Positions 15,851 to 25,416 of a DNA stretch of 64,000 bases are shown in pieces. The stretch spans positions 4,819,187 to 4,883,186 of the forward strand of contig NZ_LN831776.1 in assembly GCF_000981585.1 (NCBI RefSeq), in the 5' to 3' direction. The stretch's first letter is position 1; each line of letters starts with the position of its first letter. The translations under genes and the position numbers were made by a program. This stretch comes from Paenibacillus riograndensis SBR5. GTDB lineage: Bacteria > Bacillota > Bacilli > Paenibacillales > Paenibacillaceae. The notes beneath the pieces were generated by a model. The model had not been told where the DNA came from. It ran no database searches and saw only the letters and a list, made by a program, of their open reading frames with translations.

Positions 15851-17440
15851 CTAGGGCAACTGCTTGAATTCCGACGGGGTTTTGCCGGTATGTCTCTTGA
15901 AAAGGACGCTGAAATGCCGCGGATTGGTGTATCCTACCCGGCTGGCTACTTCATAGGTTCTCATTTCCTCTCCGCGCAGCAGCTCCACGGCCTTTTTCAT
16001 GCGTACGTCCTGGAGGAATTCGCTGAAGGTTGTACCGGTTTGTTTTTTGAAAATCATGCTGAAATAACTGGTGCTCAGATGCACCTGATCGGCGACATCC
16101 TGGAGCGACAGTCCTTCCTTCATGTAATTCTTCAAGATGTAATCCACAGCCTGATCCACCTGCCGTTTCTGCTGCGTACTCCGGCTGTCATTGACACCGG
16201 CGGCAGCGTCACGGATCAATGCTCTCAAGTTTTGAAATATGTCTTTGGCAGTACGGATTTTGGGCAGCTCCTGCAATAGCTCCTCCACCCGCTCCCGGTC
16301 ATACGGCGGTTCGCTCCAGCTCTGAAAGGTGTTGACGATGACCAGCACGATCTCAATACCGAGCAGACGAAGGCGTTCCAAAGTAATGGGAGCGGATTGG
16401 ATTTGCTTCTCCATATGCTCCAGCACCAGCAAAGCCTCTTGAACAAAGCCCAGCCTAATATTCATGCCCAGATCGGCCTCCCAGCCCCCGTTGACGGCGG
16501 GATGGCCGGACACATGCTGCTTCACCTTTGTATCCCGGAACGACAGGACCTGATTGGTACCCGCTATATGACGGAAATCTGTAGCTGCCTTGGCTTCATG
16601 GTAGGATTGGGCAATACCGGTCAGCTCACTGCAGACCGGACCTGTACCTACGGTAACTGTGGTCTTCAGATAGACTTCAGCGTTGTAACGGATATGCTCC
16701 GCCATCTGCATCACCTTTCTTTCCATAGCCTGCTGGTCTGCAGAACCGGTGCAAATGACTGCAATCTCATCCTCCCCAAGCTCAAATACAACTCCTTCGC
16801 CAAGAGAATCCAGCACCTCCAGGGATATGTTGTGTATGCAGTATTTCAGCAGCTCCTGCCCAAACCGGTTTCCGGCTCCTGTTTCGTAATAGTCGTCAGC
16901 TATAATCAGGAGAACAGCGTAACGTTCCGCCTTCAAGGGAAGCTCCAGAAACGCCAGCTCATGATCTATTTCCTCTTGCCGATACTTTCCCCGCAACAGA
17001 TTCTCATAGAATCGCTGCCGCAGAAAGGGAACTCCTTCCAGCACCTTTTTAGCCAGAGCCCGTTCCTGTTCCCATTCTGCAGCCGCCCGCAGGGCAACCT
17101 CCAGCAGTTTGTCATTCTCCACCGGCTTCAGGACAAAATCGAAAACCTTCAGCTTCAGCGCTTTTTGGGCGAATTCAAACTCATCATAGCTGGTCATAAG
17201 AATGATTTTCACGTCAGGAAACTTACTCTTAATGGCCTCGGTCAACTGCAGACCGTCCATGAACGGCATCCGGATATCCGTAATGACGACATGCGGCCGC
17301 TCCCTCTCTACAGCATCCAGCCCTTCTTCTCCGTCGTGGGCAGAAGCAGAGACCTCGAAGCCATATTCCTCCCATGGAATATTACGGCTTAACCCCCGCA
17401 GAATAATATGATCGTCATCGATTAGCACTAGCTTCCACAT
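15851..17440 (-). CDS. YesN-type response regulator (receiver plus AraC domain)
   Basis: The 529-residue protein has an N-terminal receiver domain with the acidic pair in LIDDDH, the phosphoacceptor in VVITDIRMPFMDG and the Lys in VLKPVEN. A middle region of about 270 residues has no clear motif. The C terminus has two AraC-type helix-turn-helix motifs (LSLQDVADQVHLSTSYFSMIF and TYEVASRVGYTNPRHFSVLF). It pairs with the kinase just upstream (gap about 26 nt) and probably activates carbohydrate uptake or degradation genes. Confidence 0.9.
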   Translation of the reverse strand: MWKLVLIDDDHIILRGLSRNIPWEEYGFEVSASAHDGEEGLDAVERERPHVVITDIRMPFMDGLQLTEAIKSKFPDVKIILMTSYDEFEFAQKALKLKVFDFVLKPVENDKLLEVALRAAAEWEQERALAKKVLEGVPFLRQRFYENLLRGKYRQEEIDHELAFLELPLKAERYAVLLIIADDYYETGAGNRFGQELLKYCIHNISLEVLDSLGEGVVFELGEDEIAVICTGSADQQAMERKVMQMAEHIRYNAEVYLKTTVTVGTGPVCSELTGIAQSYHEAKAATDFRHIAGTNQVLSFRDTKVKQHVSGHPAVNGGWEADLGMNIRLGFVQEALLVLEHMEKQIQSAPITLERLRLLGIEIVLVIVNTFQSWSEPPYDRERVEELLQELPKIRTAKDIFQNLRALIRDAAAGVNDSRSTQQKRQVDQAVDYILKNYMKEGLSLQDVADQVHLSTSYFSMIFKKQTGTTFSEFLQDVRMKKAVELLRGEEMRTYEVASRVGYTNPRHFSVLFKRHTGKTPSEFKQLP

Positions 17441-17466
17441 GGCTGTTCCTCCATTGCTTGGGTTCT

Positions 17467-19254
17467 CTATTCCTTACCTCCGCTAAGCGGGAAGGTAACC
17501 GTAACCGTGGTGCCTTGTCCCTCGGTACTGTCGTAGGCAAGACCGAAGCTGCTTCCATAATGAAGCTGCAGCCGGCGGTGAACATTGCGGACCCCGAAGC
17601 CCACGGGCGGTTCCTCCTGCGGCTCTTCCCCCGCTGCCAAGGCAAGGTTCAGTCTGTCCAGTTGCCTCTGATCCATGCCAAATCCGTTATCTTCTATACG
17701 AATCCGGCAGAGTTCCCCCTCCATCCGGCCGCTGATATGGATGAATCCCGGCCGCCGGACCTTCTTGATTCCATGGTAAATGGCATTCTCCACCAACGGC
17801 TGTAAAGTTAATTTGACGATGGGAACCGATAGCATCTCAGGAGCAACATCCATCTCATAGCGGATCGAATCCCCGTAGCGCATTTGTTGAATCGTCAGAT
17901 ACTGACGGATGTGCTCCAGTTCAGTCTCCACCGGGATCAACTCATCGCCGCGGCTGATGCTGATCCGGAAATAATGGGAGAGTGCCGAGATCATCCGGGA
18001 AGCTTCCGCTGTCTCCCCCAACTCACACAACTGTTTAATAGAATATAGAGTATTGTATAGAAAATGAGGATGAATCTGCGCCTGAAGAGCGGCAAACTCG
18101 GAGATCCGTTTCTGCTCCTGCTCGTACTCCACCTGGGACAGCAGATGCTTGATCCTCTCCATCATATCCTTGATCCCTTTGCTCAGGATACCGATTTCAT
18201 AATTATCCGACTCTATAATCTGAACATCCAGATGACCCTCTTCGATACTGTTGACCTGCCGGGTCAGCCGGGTCACGGGTCTGGCGATAAGCTTTGCCAG
18301 CACCCGGGCCAAAAGCGCTACTGCAATAACCACGGCAGCCGTCACCACCAGGTTTACATATTTGATATAATTGACCTTCTCATAAATTTCTGCCTGGGGG
18401 TAAACCACTGCCAGCCGCCAGTTGTTAATCGCGATGGTCTCGTAGAGTACGACGATCCGCATACCGGTCCGGCTCGTCATTTCCAGTTTGCCGGAGGCCT
18501 CTGTCTGCGCCATTAGCATGCTGCGCAGCGCTTCGTCATCCACCCGGGCATCTCCGGCGGATGCAGCTTTGGCGCTGACCGTGCCGTCTGGGCTTGCCAG
18601 TAGCATATACCCGCTTGCACTGATTTTTGGAGTGGAGAGCATCTCCAGGAAAAATTGCTCCTTCAATTGCAGCAAAAGCATCCCGTCCGGTTTCCCGTCA
18701 CCGCCGGCGATCCATTTGTATAGACTGGCCGTGTTTCCTCCATCGTTCTCCAGCCGGTTAGAGGCGGGAATCAACCAGCGCATTTGAGCGGTGTTTCCTC
18801 CTGAATACCCGGGATATGGGCTCATATCATACGAAAAATCCGTATGGAGGGAATCCCGGCGGTACATCGATATAGCGCCGTTCCGGTAATATACCAGAAT
18901 GGAGTCGATGATCGAATAGAGATTAGCATACACTTTGTCGATATTGCGGCCCACCGTCAAATAGTCCTGCGGAGTCATGGAGAAATCAGACCGGTTCGCG
19001 CGGTAAAAAAGGCTGCGCAGCTCAGTGCTGCCATCCAGCACTGCCATTTCTGCCAGCACTGCAGTCAGCCTGTCATTCATAAAATCCCGGGTCTGGGACA
19101 AGGTATCGTTCAAGCTTGTCTCCGCATTGATTTTGAGTTGCTGCGAGGCCAGTATATAGGAAACAGTCCCTGTAATCGGGACGAACACTAATATCATCGG
19201 GATAAATAGCCTCATGATCGTCGATTTTAGAGGCCGGTTGAAAATCCAGCGCAT
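17467..19254 (-). CDS. YesM-type sensor histidine kinase
   Basis: The 595-residue protein has two membrane segments that flank an extracellular sensor of about 260 residues, a HAMP domain after the second segment, the His_kinase motif LQAQIHPHFLYNTLYSIKQL with the phosphorylated His, and a HATPase domain (VENAIYHGIKK, IRIEDNGFGM, GFGVRNVHRRL). The start at 19254 is preferred because AGAGAGG lies just upstream and the gene then begins 13 nt after the lipoprotein gene. An ATG at 19296 would overlap it. It senses an outside signal, probably through the neighbouring binding protein, and phosphorylates the YesN-type regulator. Confidence 0.9.
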   Translation of the reverse strand: MRWIFNRPLKSTIMRLFIPMILVFVPITGTVSYILASQQLKINAETSLNDTLSQTRDFMNDRLTAVLAEMAVLDGSTELRSLFYRANRSDFSMTPQDYLTVGRNIDKVYANLYSIIDSILVYYRNGAISMYRRDSLHTDFSYDMSPYPGYSGGNTAQMRWLIPASNRLENDGGNTASLYKWIAGGDGKPDGMLLLQLKEQFFLEMLSTPKISASGYMLLASPDGTVSAKAASAGDARVDDEALRSMLMAQTEASGKLEMTSRTGMRIVVLYETIAINNWRLAVVYPQAEIYEKVNYIKYVNLVVTAAVVIAVALLARVLAKLIARPVTRLTRQVNSIEEGHLDVQIIESDNYEIGILSKGIKDMMERIKHLLSQVEYEQEQKRISEFAALQAQIHPHFLYNTLYSIKQLCELGETAEASRMISALSHYFRISISRGDELIPVETELEHIRQYLTIQQMRYGDSIRYEMDVAPEMLSVPIVKLTLQPLVENAIYHGIKKVRRPGFIHISGRMEGELCRIRIEDNGFGMDQRQLDRLNLALAAGEEPQEEPPVGFGVRNVHRRLQLHYGSSFGLAYDSTEGQGTTVTVTFPLSGGKE

Positions 19255-19267
19255 ACCATCTTCCTCT

Positions 19268-20608
19268 CTAGCCCTGCTCCTGAGGCTGCTCTTCATTGGA
19301 ATGAAGATGCTGCCTGCGGGAATTCTCCATCAACTGTGCCCAGAAATTCAGAAAATGCTCCACATCCATCGTTCCCGCCAGGACTTGCTGAAACTCCGGT
19401 TCGATCAGACGGATCAGACTGGGATAATCGGGCAGCTCATAAGGAGCGCGTACAAATGCTGTATCCGGGCTCCGAAAAGCTTCAATAGCCTCCCTCAGCA
19501 CAGGATGGCTTAGGAAATATGGATCATTCCACGCTTTCAAATTGGTGGGAATCTGTCCCACCTGGCTGTTCCAATAGATCTGGCTTTCCTCGGACAGCAG
19601 GTAACGGATAAGCCGCCATGCTTCATCAGGATGCCGCGTCGTCCTCATGATGCCGTAGCCGTTGGCATTTCCAAATAAGGTTCTTGTGCCATTTATGGAG
19701 GGCGGAAGCAGCACACCGTCAAAGTGGCCTGTGCCCAGCGCCTTTTTGTGGTCTTGATAGGAGCCCAGATTATGCTGAATCATGGCAGCCCGGCCGGAAT
19801 CAAAATTCGCCACCACTTCCTTATAGCCGCTGACAATATCGCTGGCAGGGGTGTAAGCCTTGTATAGGGCGAGATAGCGTTTGAGAAATTCTATATGTAC
19901 CGGATCATTCACCGTACTGGAGCCGTCTGTCCGAAAAGAGCCGGTAATCCCCGAGTATGCGTACATGAGGGAGGTTAATTGGGCCACGCTGCCTTCACCG
20001 CCCCGCAGGCTATATCCAAAGCTCCCCTGACGGGTATTCGCCAACACTCTCACGCTCCGGAAGATATCCTCCCAGGTCTGCGGCCGGGGCAGCCCGGCCG
20101 CAGCGAACCAGTCGGAACGGTACCAGAATACGTCTAAATAATAGGTGGAAGGAATCTGATACAGCTTACCGTCCTGCGTAAGCGAACGGTTATAGTCAAT
20201 AAAAGAAGGGTCAATCTGCCCCCGCTCCGGCCAGTCGGCAAAGTAAGCGTCCAGGGGCAGAAGCACACCTTTGGCTGCATAATCCGCTATCCACTCTCCG
20301 TTGATTCCCCCTGCATCGGGCAGGTCGCCAGAAGCTACAGCCAGATCATATTTAGCTTTATTGATACCGGCGGGCATGCCTTCGTATTTCACTTGAATAT
20401 CGGGGTTCTTCTGTTCAAAACGGCGAAGCAGCTCCTGGAGAATTGGCGTACGGCTGGGACCGGCATTCTCATCCCAATAGGTCAGCACGACTTTCCCCCC
20501 GTGTTCCGCTGTATCCGCTGCATTATCCGACTTCGGGAAGCACCCTGAGAGCAACAAACCAAGTACAACGATTAAAAATATGCAAGCAGCACGTTGACTC
20601 TTTTTCAT
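19268..20608 (-). CDS. Extracellular sugar-binding lipoprotein (ABC solute-binding type)
   Basis: The 446-residue precursor has a lipoprotein signal with lipobox LLLSGC (C23). The remainder is a type-1 solute-binding fold (VVLTYWDENAG near the start, then NGEWIADYAAKGVLLPLDAYF, GYSLRGGEGSV, and a C-terminal PSLIRLIEPEFQQVL). The ATG at 20608 has GAAGGAG upstream. It is first in an operon with a YesM/YesN pair, but no permease gene accompanies it. It may serve as the signal-binding partner of the kinase, or lend substrate to permeases encoded elsewhere. Confidence 0.85.
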   Translation of the reverse strand: MKKSQRAACIFLIVVLGLLLSGCFPKSDNAADTAEHGGKVVLTYWDENAGPSRTPILQELLRRFEQKNPDIQVKYEGMPAGINKAKYDLAVASGDLPDAGGINGEWIADYAAKGVLLPLDAYFADWPERGQIDPSFIDYNRSLTQDGKLYQIPSTYYLDVFWYRSDWFAAAGLPRPQTWEDIFRSVRVLANTRQGSFGYSLRGGEGSVAQLTSLMYAYSGITGSFRTDGSSTVNDPVHIEFLKRYLALYKAYTPASDIVSGYKEVVANFDSGRAAMIQHNLGSYQDHKKALGTGHFDGVLLPPSINGTRTLFGNANGYGIMRTTRHPDEAWRLIRYLLSEESQIYWNSQVGQIPTNLKAWNDPYFLSHPVLREAIEAFRSPDTAFVRAPYELPDYPSLIRLIEPEFQQVLAGTMDVEHFLNFWAQLMENSRRQHLHSNEEQPQEQG

Positions 20609-20758
20609 GAAAGACTCCTTCAATTCACAGCATTCTGCAATCTTCAACACAGTATAGTGCGCTTTCTTAACATTTTTTCTGATTATGAAACCCAATACGA
20701 TTGCCGCCGCATCTAGTTCTATATCATAATATCATTTACAGTAAATTATTGTACATTT

Positions 20759-20772
20759 TGCGTGACCACGCA
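20759..20772. promoter_or_regulatory. Palindromic candidate operator in the divergent intergenic region
   Basis: TGCGTGACCACGCA is a perfect 6-bp dyad with a 2-bp centre between the divergent lipoprotein and CPBP protease genes. No regulator can be named for it. Confidence 0.3.
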
Positions 20773-20841
20773 AAAATAAGGCGTGGCTCCCCTCGGATAC
20801 GGCGCGGGATACGGATACCGGAATATCAGCCGTATGCTATT

Positions 20842-20873
20842 CTCCTTGTGACTACATTACCTGGCACAAGGAG
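20842..20873 (+). promoter_or_regulatory. Hairpin that covers the ribosome binding site of the CPBP protease gene
   Basis: CTCCTTGTG (20842-20850) is perfectly complementary to CACAAGGAG (20865-20873), with a 14-nt loop. The second arm contains the Shine-Dalgarno sequence AAGGAG, 8 nt before the ATG at 20882. When folded, the site is fully paired, so translation should be low until the stem opens. Confidence 0.55.
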
Positions 20874-20881
20874 CGTTCATT

Positions 20882-21685
20882 ATGACAACCAATTGGACCC
20901 GTAGAGTTACCGCCTTTTTTGTAAATCGTGACCCTGAATATGAAAGTTTTCTCCGCCAGCATGAAGCAGCCAGCCGCCGAAGCATTCTGTTTTATTTATC
21001 CTGCGCCATCCTGCCCGGTTTCTTGGCATATTTGCTGATCTATCCGCTCCGCCCCCGGCTCATGGAACTCACAGGTCTATCCAGTCACTACATCCAGTTT
21101 CTTGTGCTGGCAGTGATGGCCAGCGGATGGCATATTTTTTTTCCATTATTCATGCTAAAATTTGTGGATAAGCTGACCTGGAAGCAGACGTTTACATATC
21201 TCGGATTCCGAAAAGGGGATGCCAAGGGGCTTTTCGTGATTCTTCCAATAATCACTATTATTTTCACCGTCCTCTCCCTGCCCTATATGAAATGGATGTT
21301 CCCGCCCTTGTCCGCCTTCTTGGATTCTATACCCGCGCTGCGGATGGGAGAATGGCATATCTATCATCAAGGCTACTATGATTTTCCCTGGCCGCTCCTG
21401 GTAATCGGGCTGATTGGGAATTTTATCGGAGAGGAAATATATTTCCGCGGATTTTTGCTGAAGAAGATCGGCCGCCTCCGCTTTGACTGGCTGCTCGTCA
21501 GTGTGCTATTCCAGTTTTATCACATGTGGCAAGCACCGATGAATTGGGCTTTTATTCCGCTCGCAGTAGTGATTCCTTGTGAGATTCTAGTGAAGCTGCG
21601 CAAGAACCTCTATGGAGCTATTTTATTTCATATCTACATCAACACCATCTGGGGTGCAGTTACGCTTTATCTGGTTGGCGTATAA
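20882..21685 (+). CDS. CPBP-family intramembrane glutamic protease
   Basis: The 267-residue membrane protein has about six hydrophobic segments. The family's catalytic motifs are present: EE at 184-185 with R189 (IGEEIYFRG), H214 in FQFYHMW, and a final LFHIYINTIWG. This family includes CAAX-type proteases and bacterial proteins linked to bacteriocin maturation or immunity. It lies 25 nt before a ComP-like kinase gene on the same strand, so a role in making or clearing the kinase's signal is possible but not shown. Its ribosome binding site is inside a hairpin. Confidence 0.85.
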   Translation: MTTNWTRRVTAFFVNRDPEYESFLRQHEAASRRSILFYLSCAILPGFLAYLLIYPLRPRLMELTGLSSHYIQFLVLAVMASGWHIFFPLFMLKFVDKLTWKQTFTYLGFRKGDAKGLFVILPIITIIFTVLSLPYMKWMFPPLSAFLDSIPALRMGEWHIYHQGYYDFPWPLLVIGLIGNFIGEEIYFRGFLLKKIGRLRFDWLLVSVLFQFYHMWQAPMNWAFIPLAVVIPCEILVKLRKNLYGAILFHIYINTIWGAVTLYLVGV

Positions 21686-21716
21686 TTCTGAAAGATGAAC
21701 GAAAGAGGAAATGCTC

Positions 21717-24059
21717 ATGTACCCGATACGCACGAAACCCGCTTTACTCGCCGCAACGCTTGCTGCTTTTTTTCTGCTCATAGCCGTTTATGTTCACCTG
21801 GAGACGATTCAGCATCCCTATATCGGAGCAGTCCTGGGGCGCGGCGAAGCAGGCTGGCGGGTAATCCGCGTGGACCCTTCAGGCAAAGCAGCGCTGGGAC
21901 AAGTGCAGCAGGGAGACCGTATGGTGTCCGTTGACGGCATTGCCGCTGAAGCCAAGTACGCAGGCCAGACCCAAACCTCCCTCACCAAGGTAAGCACGGC
22001 GACCCTCCTGCACAGGGATGGTTCGGTGTATGAATTGCAATTTACAGCGTCGAACACCGACGTTTGGAAAAGCCTGTTTTCCATGCTGCTTGAAGTATTG
22101 CTGCTCTCCATTTCCTGGCTGGCCTACCGGGCAAATCCCGGCTCCTCCACGGTGCGCAAGTTCTCTCTTATGAATTATGTCATGGCACTGGTTATCCTGG
22201 CCGTGTATTCAACAGAGAGGGCTGTGTCAAATTGGATCCTTGCCCTCTCTTCTCTCTGGCTGCCATATTTGCTTCTTTCCTTTTGCGTATCGTTTGTGCT
22301 GCGTGCTGTACCCCGGACCTGGGCAAGGGCGCTGACTGCATTCCGGATGCTTAGTGTGCTGCTCTCCTGCTGTGCCCTCTGGGCGGTAGCTCAGCCTCAG
22401 ATTCCCGGTTGGTTCCGGGGAACACTCCATCTTGTCCTTCTGCTGGTGCTGCTGCTGCTCCTGGTGACAGTCGCATTATATTGGAGATCATTGGACAGGG
22501 TAGAAAAAAACCATGCGTTAGTTCTCGTTGCCGGACTGGTCACCAGCCTTCTGCCTTTTGTATTGCTGTATGCCCTTCCGAATATATGGGGTGACAGGTA
22601 TGTTATTGCCCCTGAGTATACCCTCATCGGCCTTGTGCCGCTGTCTGTTATTCTCCTGTATATTTTGAACAAACGGAGCATGTTGGACATGCAGTTGTAC
22701 CTGCCCCGCCTGTTCATTCATTCTGTCTACTTCGGAGGCGTATTTGTGCTGTTGGCTCTGGCGCATGTGGTCAGGGATCCCTTTGGAGTCTCCGGTTTGT
22801 TTATCTGTTTCGTTGCCGGAACCTGGTTGTACCGGAATCTTGTCCAAAGGTCGAAGCGGCACGCAGAGGGACGGAAAAAATGGCTGGAACACCAAACCTA
22901 TAAACTCTCGATTCAAGCAGCAAGCAAACGGAATATTCAGGATATTCTTAGTATGATGGGTGAAATGCTGCACCACATTGTAGATGTGGAAGGGATTTTT
23001 ATGATTTGGCAGGAGGCTCAAAATAAGCAGCCGATCTTTCATGGTACAGAAAAATACGGGGATATGGTGTACGTAAATCCTGCAACCGGCCAGGATAACC
23101 GCTTATTGGATCGTAGCTATTGGGCACGAAACTATGATTTTGAACATGTGGTTCCTCTTGCCGGAGGGGAGGAAAATGCCGGAGAAGGCTATCTGTGCGT
23201 GGGACCCAAACGGAATCAGTCCATGTTCTCCGCCGAGGAGAAGCAGTTGATTGAAGAGGTTGGCCATGAATCCGTCCGGCTGCTCCTGAATGCCGGGCTG
23301 TTGTCTGGAATATACAAGGAATTTCAACATACTAAGGAGGAAAATGCAGCGTATAAGCGTGATGTCAGCGGCATCCGCGCAGCGAATTACCTGCTGCTGG
23401 AAGCCCAGCAAGCTGAACGTATCCGCCTCTCGTACCGTCTGCACGATCATCTGCTTCAGAACCTGATCTTCTTGTCCCGGGACTTGGAGGAGCTGGCCGA
23501 TCAGGGAACGGTGAACGCCAGGCGTATGGCTTCCTGGCTCAAGTGCCTGTACACTTCGCAGCAGGAAATCCGGCTGTTGTGCGATGAACTGTATCCCCAC
23601 ATCGTAGACAAAGCCGATTTGGAAGCCTCTCTGCATTGGCTGCTGCGGACTGTCAAAGAGCAGAGCGGGCTTAACGTATCGCTTGATTATCGCTGGGGCG
23701 GCGAAACCCCGCCTGATTCCATCTTAAAATCCAACCTGTTCCGGATCATACGCGAACTGGTTCTTAATGTACAAAAACATGCCGAAGCCAGTCAGCTCGA
23801 TATCCGCTTCATACATATACCGGCAGAAGGCATATGCTGCACCGTCAGCGATAATGGCAAAGGCTTTGACGCCACCGCTTTTTCAGAACAGAGCAGCTTT
23901 ATGAATGGCAGTCATCTCGGACTCATCTCCGTCAGCAGCCAGATCGGGCATTTGGGCGGCGAGCTGGACATCCAGTCCAGGCCCGGAAAAGGGGCCGTGA
24001 TCACCATCCGGCTTCGGCCGCATCATTACAACTCCCAGGAGGTACATCAATATGGATGA
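21717..24059 (+). CDS. ComP-like sensor histidine kinase with PDZ domain
   Basis: The protein has about 780 residues. One N-terminal membrane segment is followed by a PDZ-like domain (about 40-85: GWRVIRVDPSGKAAL, QQGDRMVSVDG), then about eight membrane segments, a GAF-like cytoplasmic region, a HisKA_3 motif (RLSYRLHDHLLQNLIF with the phosphorylated His), and a HATPase domain (RIIRELVLNVQKHAEA, VSDNGKGFD). This order is that of ComP, the pheromone receptor of Bacillus competence. The ATG at 21717 suits the AAAGAGG site better than the one at 21711. The gene overlaps the response regulator gene by 8 nt. No ComX- or ComQ-like gene is visible. Confidence 0.8.
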   Translation: MYPIRTKPALLAATLAAFFLLIAVYVHLETIQHPYIGAVLGRGEAGWRVIRVDPSGKAALGQVQQGDRMVSVDGIAAEAKYAGQTQTSLTKVSTATLLHRDGSVYELQFTASNTDVWKSLFSMLLEVLLLSISWLAYRANPGSSTVRKFSLMNYVMALVILAVYSTERAVSNWILALSSLWLPYLLLSFCVSFVLRAVPRTWARALTAFRMLSVLLSCCALWAVAQPQIPGWFRGTLHLVLLLVLLLLLVTVALYWRSLDRVEKNHALVLVAGLVTSLLPFVLLYALPNIWGDRYVIAPEYTLIGLVPLSVILLYILNKRSMLDMQLYLPRLFIHSVYFGGVFVLLALAHVVRDPFGVSGLFICFVAGTWLYRNLVQRSKRHAEGRKKWLEHQTYKLSIQAASKRNIQDILSMMGEMLHHIVDVEGIFMIWQEAQNKQPIFHGTEKYGDMVYVNPATGQDNRLLDRSYWARNYDFEHVVPLAGGEENAGEGYLCVGPKRNQSMFSAEEKQLIEEVGHESVRLLLNAGLLSGIYKEFQHTKEENAAYKRDVSGIRAANYLLLEAQQAERIRLSYRLHDHLLQNLIFLSRDLEELADQGTVNARRMASWLKCLYTSQQEIRLLCDELYPHIVDKADLEASLHWLLRTVKEQSGLNVSLDYRWGGETPPDSILKSNLFRIIRELVLNVQKHAEASQLDIRFIHIPAEGICCTVSDNGKGFDATAFSEQSSFMNGSHLGLISVSSQIGHLGGELDIQSRPGKGAVITIRLRPHHYNSQEVHQYG

Positions 24060-24675
24060 CAGTATCCGGGTTATATTAATCGATGATCATCCCTTGGTTA
24101 TGGATTCTTTGCGAGCCCGCTTGGAACAGGAACAGGATATCCGTGTGATTGAAGCCTTTGCGGACCCGCGGCACCTGCTGGAGCAAATCGGTGTTTTGAA
24201 GCCGGATGTGCTGGTCCTTGATGTGTCTCTGCCCCACCTGGATGGCTTCAGTCTGGCCAAATTATTGAAAAAGGACTATGGCTCCTCTCTAAAAATCATT
24301 ATGCTGTCGGGTTATACCTACGATGAATTTTACCGTAAGGCTTACGAGCTTGGGGTGAACGCTTATTTGTCCAAGCAAGCATCCTATGCGCAGATTATTA
24401 ATGCAATAAGGCAGAGTATGTCCGGACATCTGCTGGTCCCGGAACGGATATTCAACACTTCTGCACAAGACAAACTTACGCCGGTGGAACGGGAAGTGCT
24501 GCTGCGGGTGGCCAGAGAAATGAACAACCGGGAGATTGCCCGGGACCTGGCGATCAGCCAGCGAACTGTTGAATATCACCTGACAGCCATTCTTCAGAAG
24601 CTGGGGGTGAAGTCGCGGGTCGGCGCTGTCGCCAAAGGTTATGAATTGGGGGTCTTGGGGCCTTCCCTGCTATGA
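24052..24675 (+). CDS. NarL/ComA-type response regulator
   Basis: The 207-residue protein has a receiver domain with DDHPLV (acidic pair), the phosphoacceptor in DVLVLDVSLPHLDG and the Lys in YLSKQAS. It ends with a LuxR-type helix-turn-helix (NREIARDLAISQRTVEYHLTAILQKLGV). It overlaps and pairs with the ComP-like kinase. Target genes are unknown. Confidence 0.9.
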   Translation: MDDSIRVILIDDHPLVMDSLRARLEQEQDIRVIEAFADPRHLLEQIGVLKPDVLVLDVSLPHLDGFSLAKLLKKDYGSSLKIIMLSGYTYDEFYRKAYELGVNAYLSKQASYAQIINAIRQSMSGHLLVPERIFNTSAQDKLTPVEREVLLRVAREMNNREIARDLAISQRTVEYHLTAILQKLGVKSRVGAVAKGYELGVLGPSLL

Positions 24676-24886
24676 ATGATACCAACGGACAATGCAATGA
24701 GATCCATAGGCAAATTATTGGAGAGAAGGTTGCTGCGCCAGAGCCTATAGTCGAAATTTCGAAGAGCTGTGCAACTACGGGAATAAGCGGAACCGTTACG
24801 TATAAACTTGACATACAATAAGGCCGTACGAGCACAGATGATTCTCTTTCTCTCTCTTCCGGAAGTCATTGGAAATAATTTACAAA

Positions 24887-25375
24887 TCACAAACACACTC
24901 CGAATATCTCTCTCATTATTTTCATTTTCACTTCCTCACTAGCCTGATCTAGCATCTGTTGTATCCGGGCAGCTTGTAACGATACATACAAAGGATCAAT
25001 TTTACTGTTATTATCAAAAAAATCTTCAGGGTACCCTGACGCTTCCATATCCCTATTCTCTACCGGACCAAAATATTCAAATACATATTCAAAGCTCCCA
25101 TCCTGTATTAAATCGTCAACTACCTGTTCAATTCTCTCGCGGCTAATATTATCAACTATAATGACTGGAGAGGATGCACACCAATAGGCCCCATTCAAAC
25201 AAACCTTACTTTCCGAATAATCCTGCTTCATGGTTTCAATGCACTTTATGGTGTAAAAATTCGAAATCCATCGTGTGGAATCTGGAAAAGTGACCACTAC
25301 ATCCACTTGAGCGTTTTCAATATCTTCCGCCCATCCGTCTGCATCAATTCTGATATGTCTTCTCTTCTCAAACAT
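24887..25375 (-). CDS. Conserved hypothetical protein (162 residues)
   Basis: I do not recognise this protein with confidence. It is acidic, soluble, and starts MFEKRRHIRID. The segments VVVTFPDSTRWISNFYTIKCIE and CLNGAYWCASSPVIIVDNISRERIEQVVDDLI suggest an alpha/beta protein of the kind often found as immunity or accessory proteins of polymorphic toxin loci. No toxin gene is near. It stands at the left border of an AT-rich block and is preceded by the remnant of another small gene on the same strand. Confidence 0.6.
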   Translation of the reverse strand: MFEKRRHIRIDADGWAEDIENAQVDVVVTFPDSTRWISNFYTIKCIETMKQDYSESKVCLNGAYWCASSPVIIVDNISRERIEQVVDDLIQDGSFEYVFEYFGPVENRDMEASGYPEDFFDNNSKIDPLYVSLQAARIQQMLDQASEEVKMKIMREIFGVCL

Positions 25376-25416
25376 ATTATTTCCCCTTGTAAATTGTTAT
25401 TAGAAGTAAAAACAGA

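Noticed and set aside
16397..17392. Plus-strand open frame of 331 codons
   Set aside because: Antisense to the YesN-type regulator, with no start signal and no protein-like motif.
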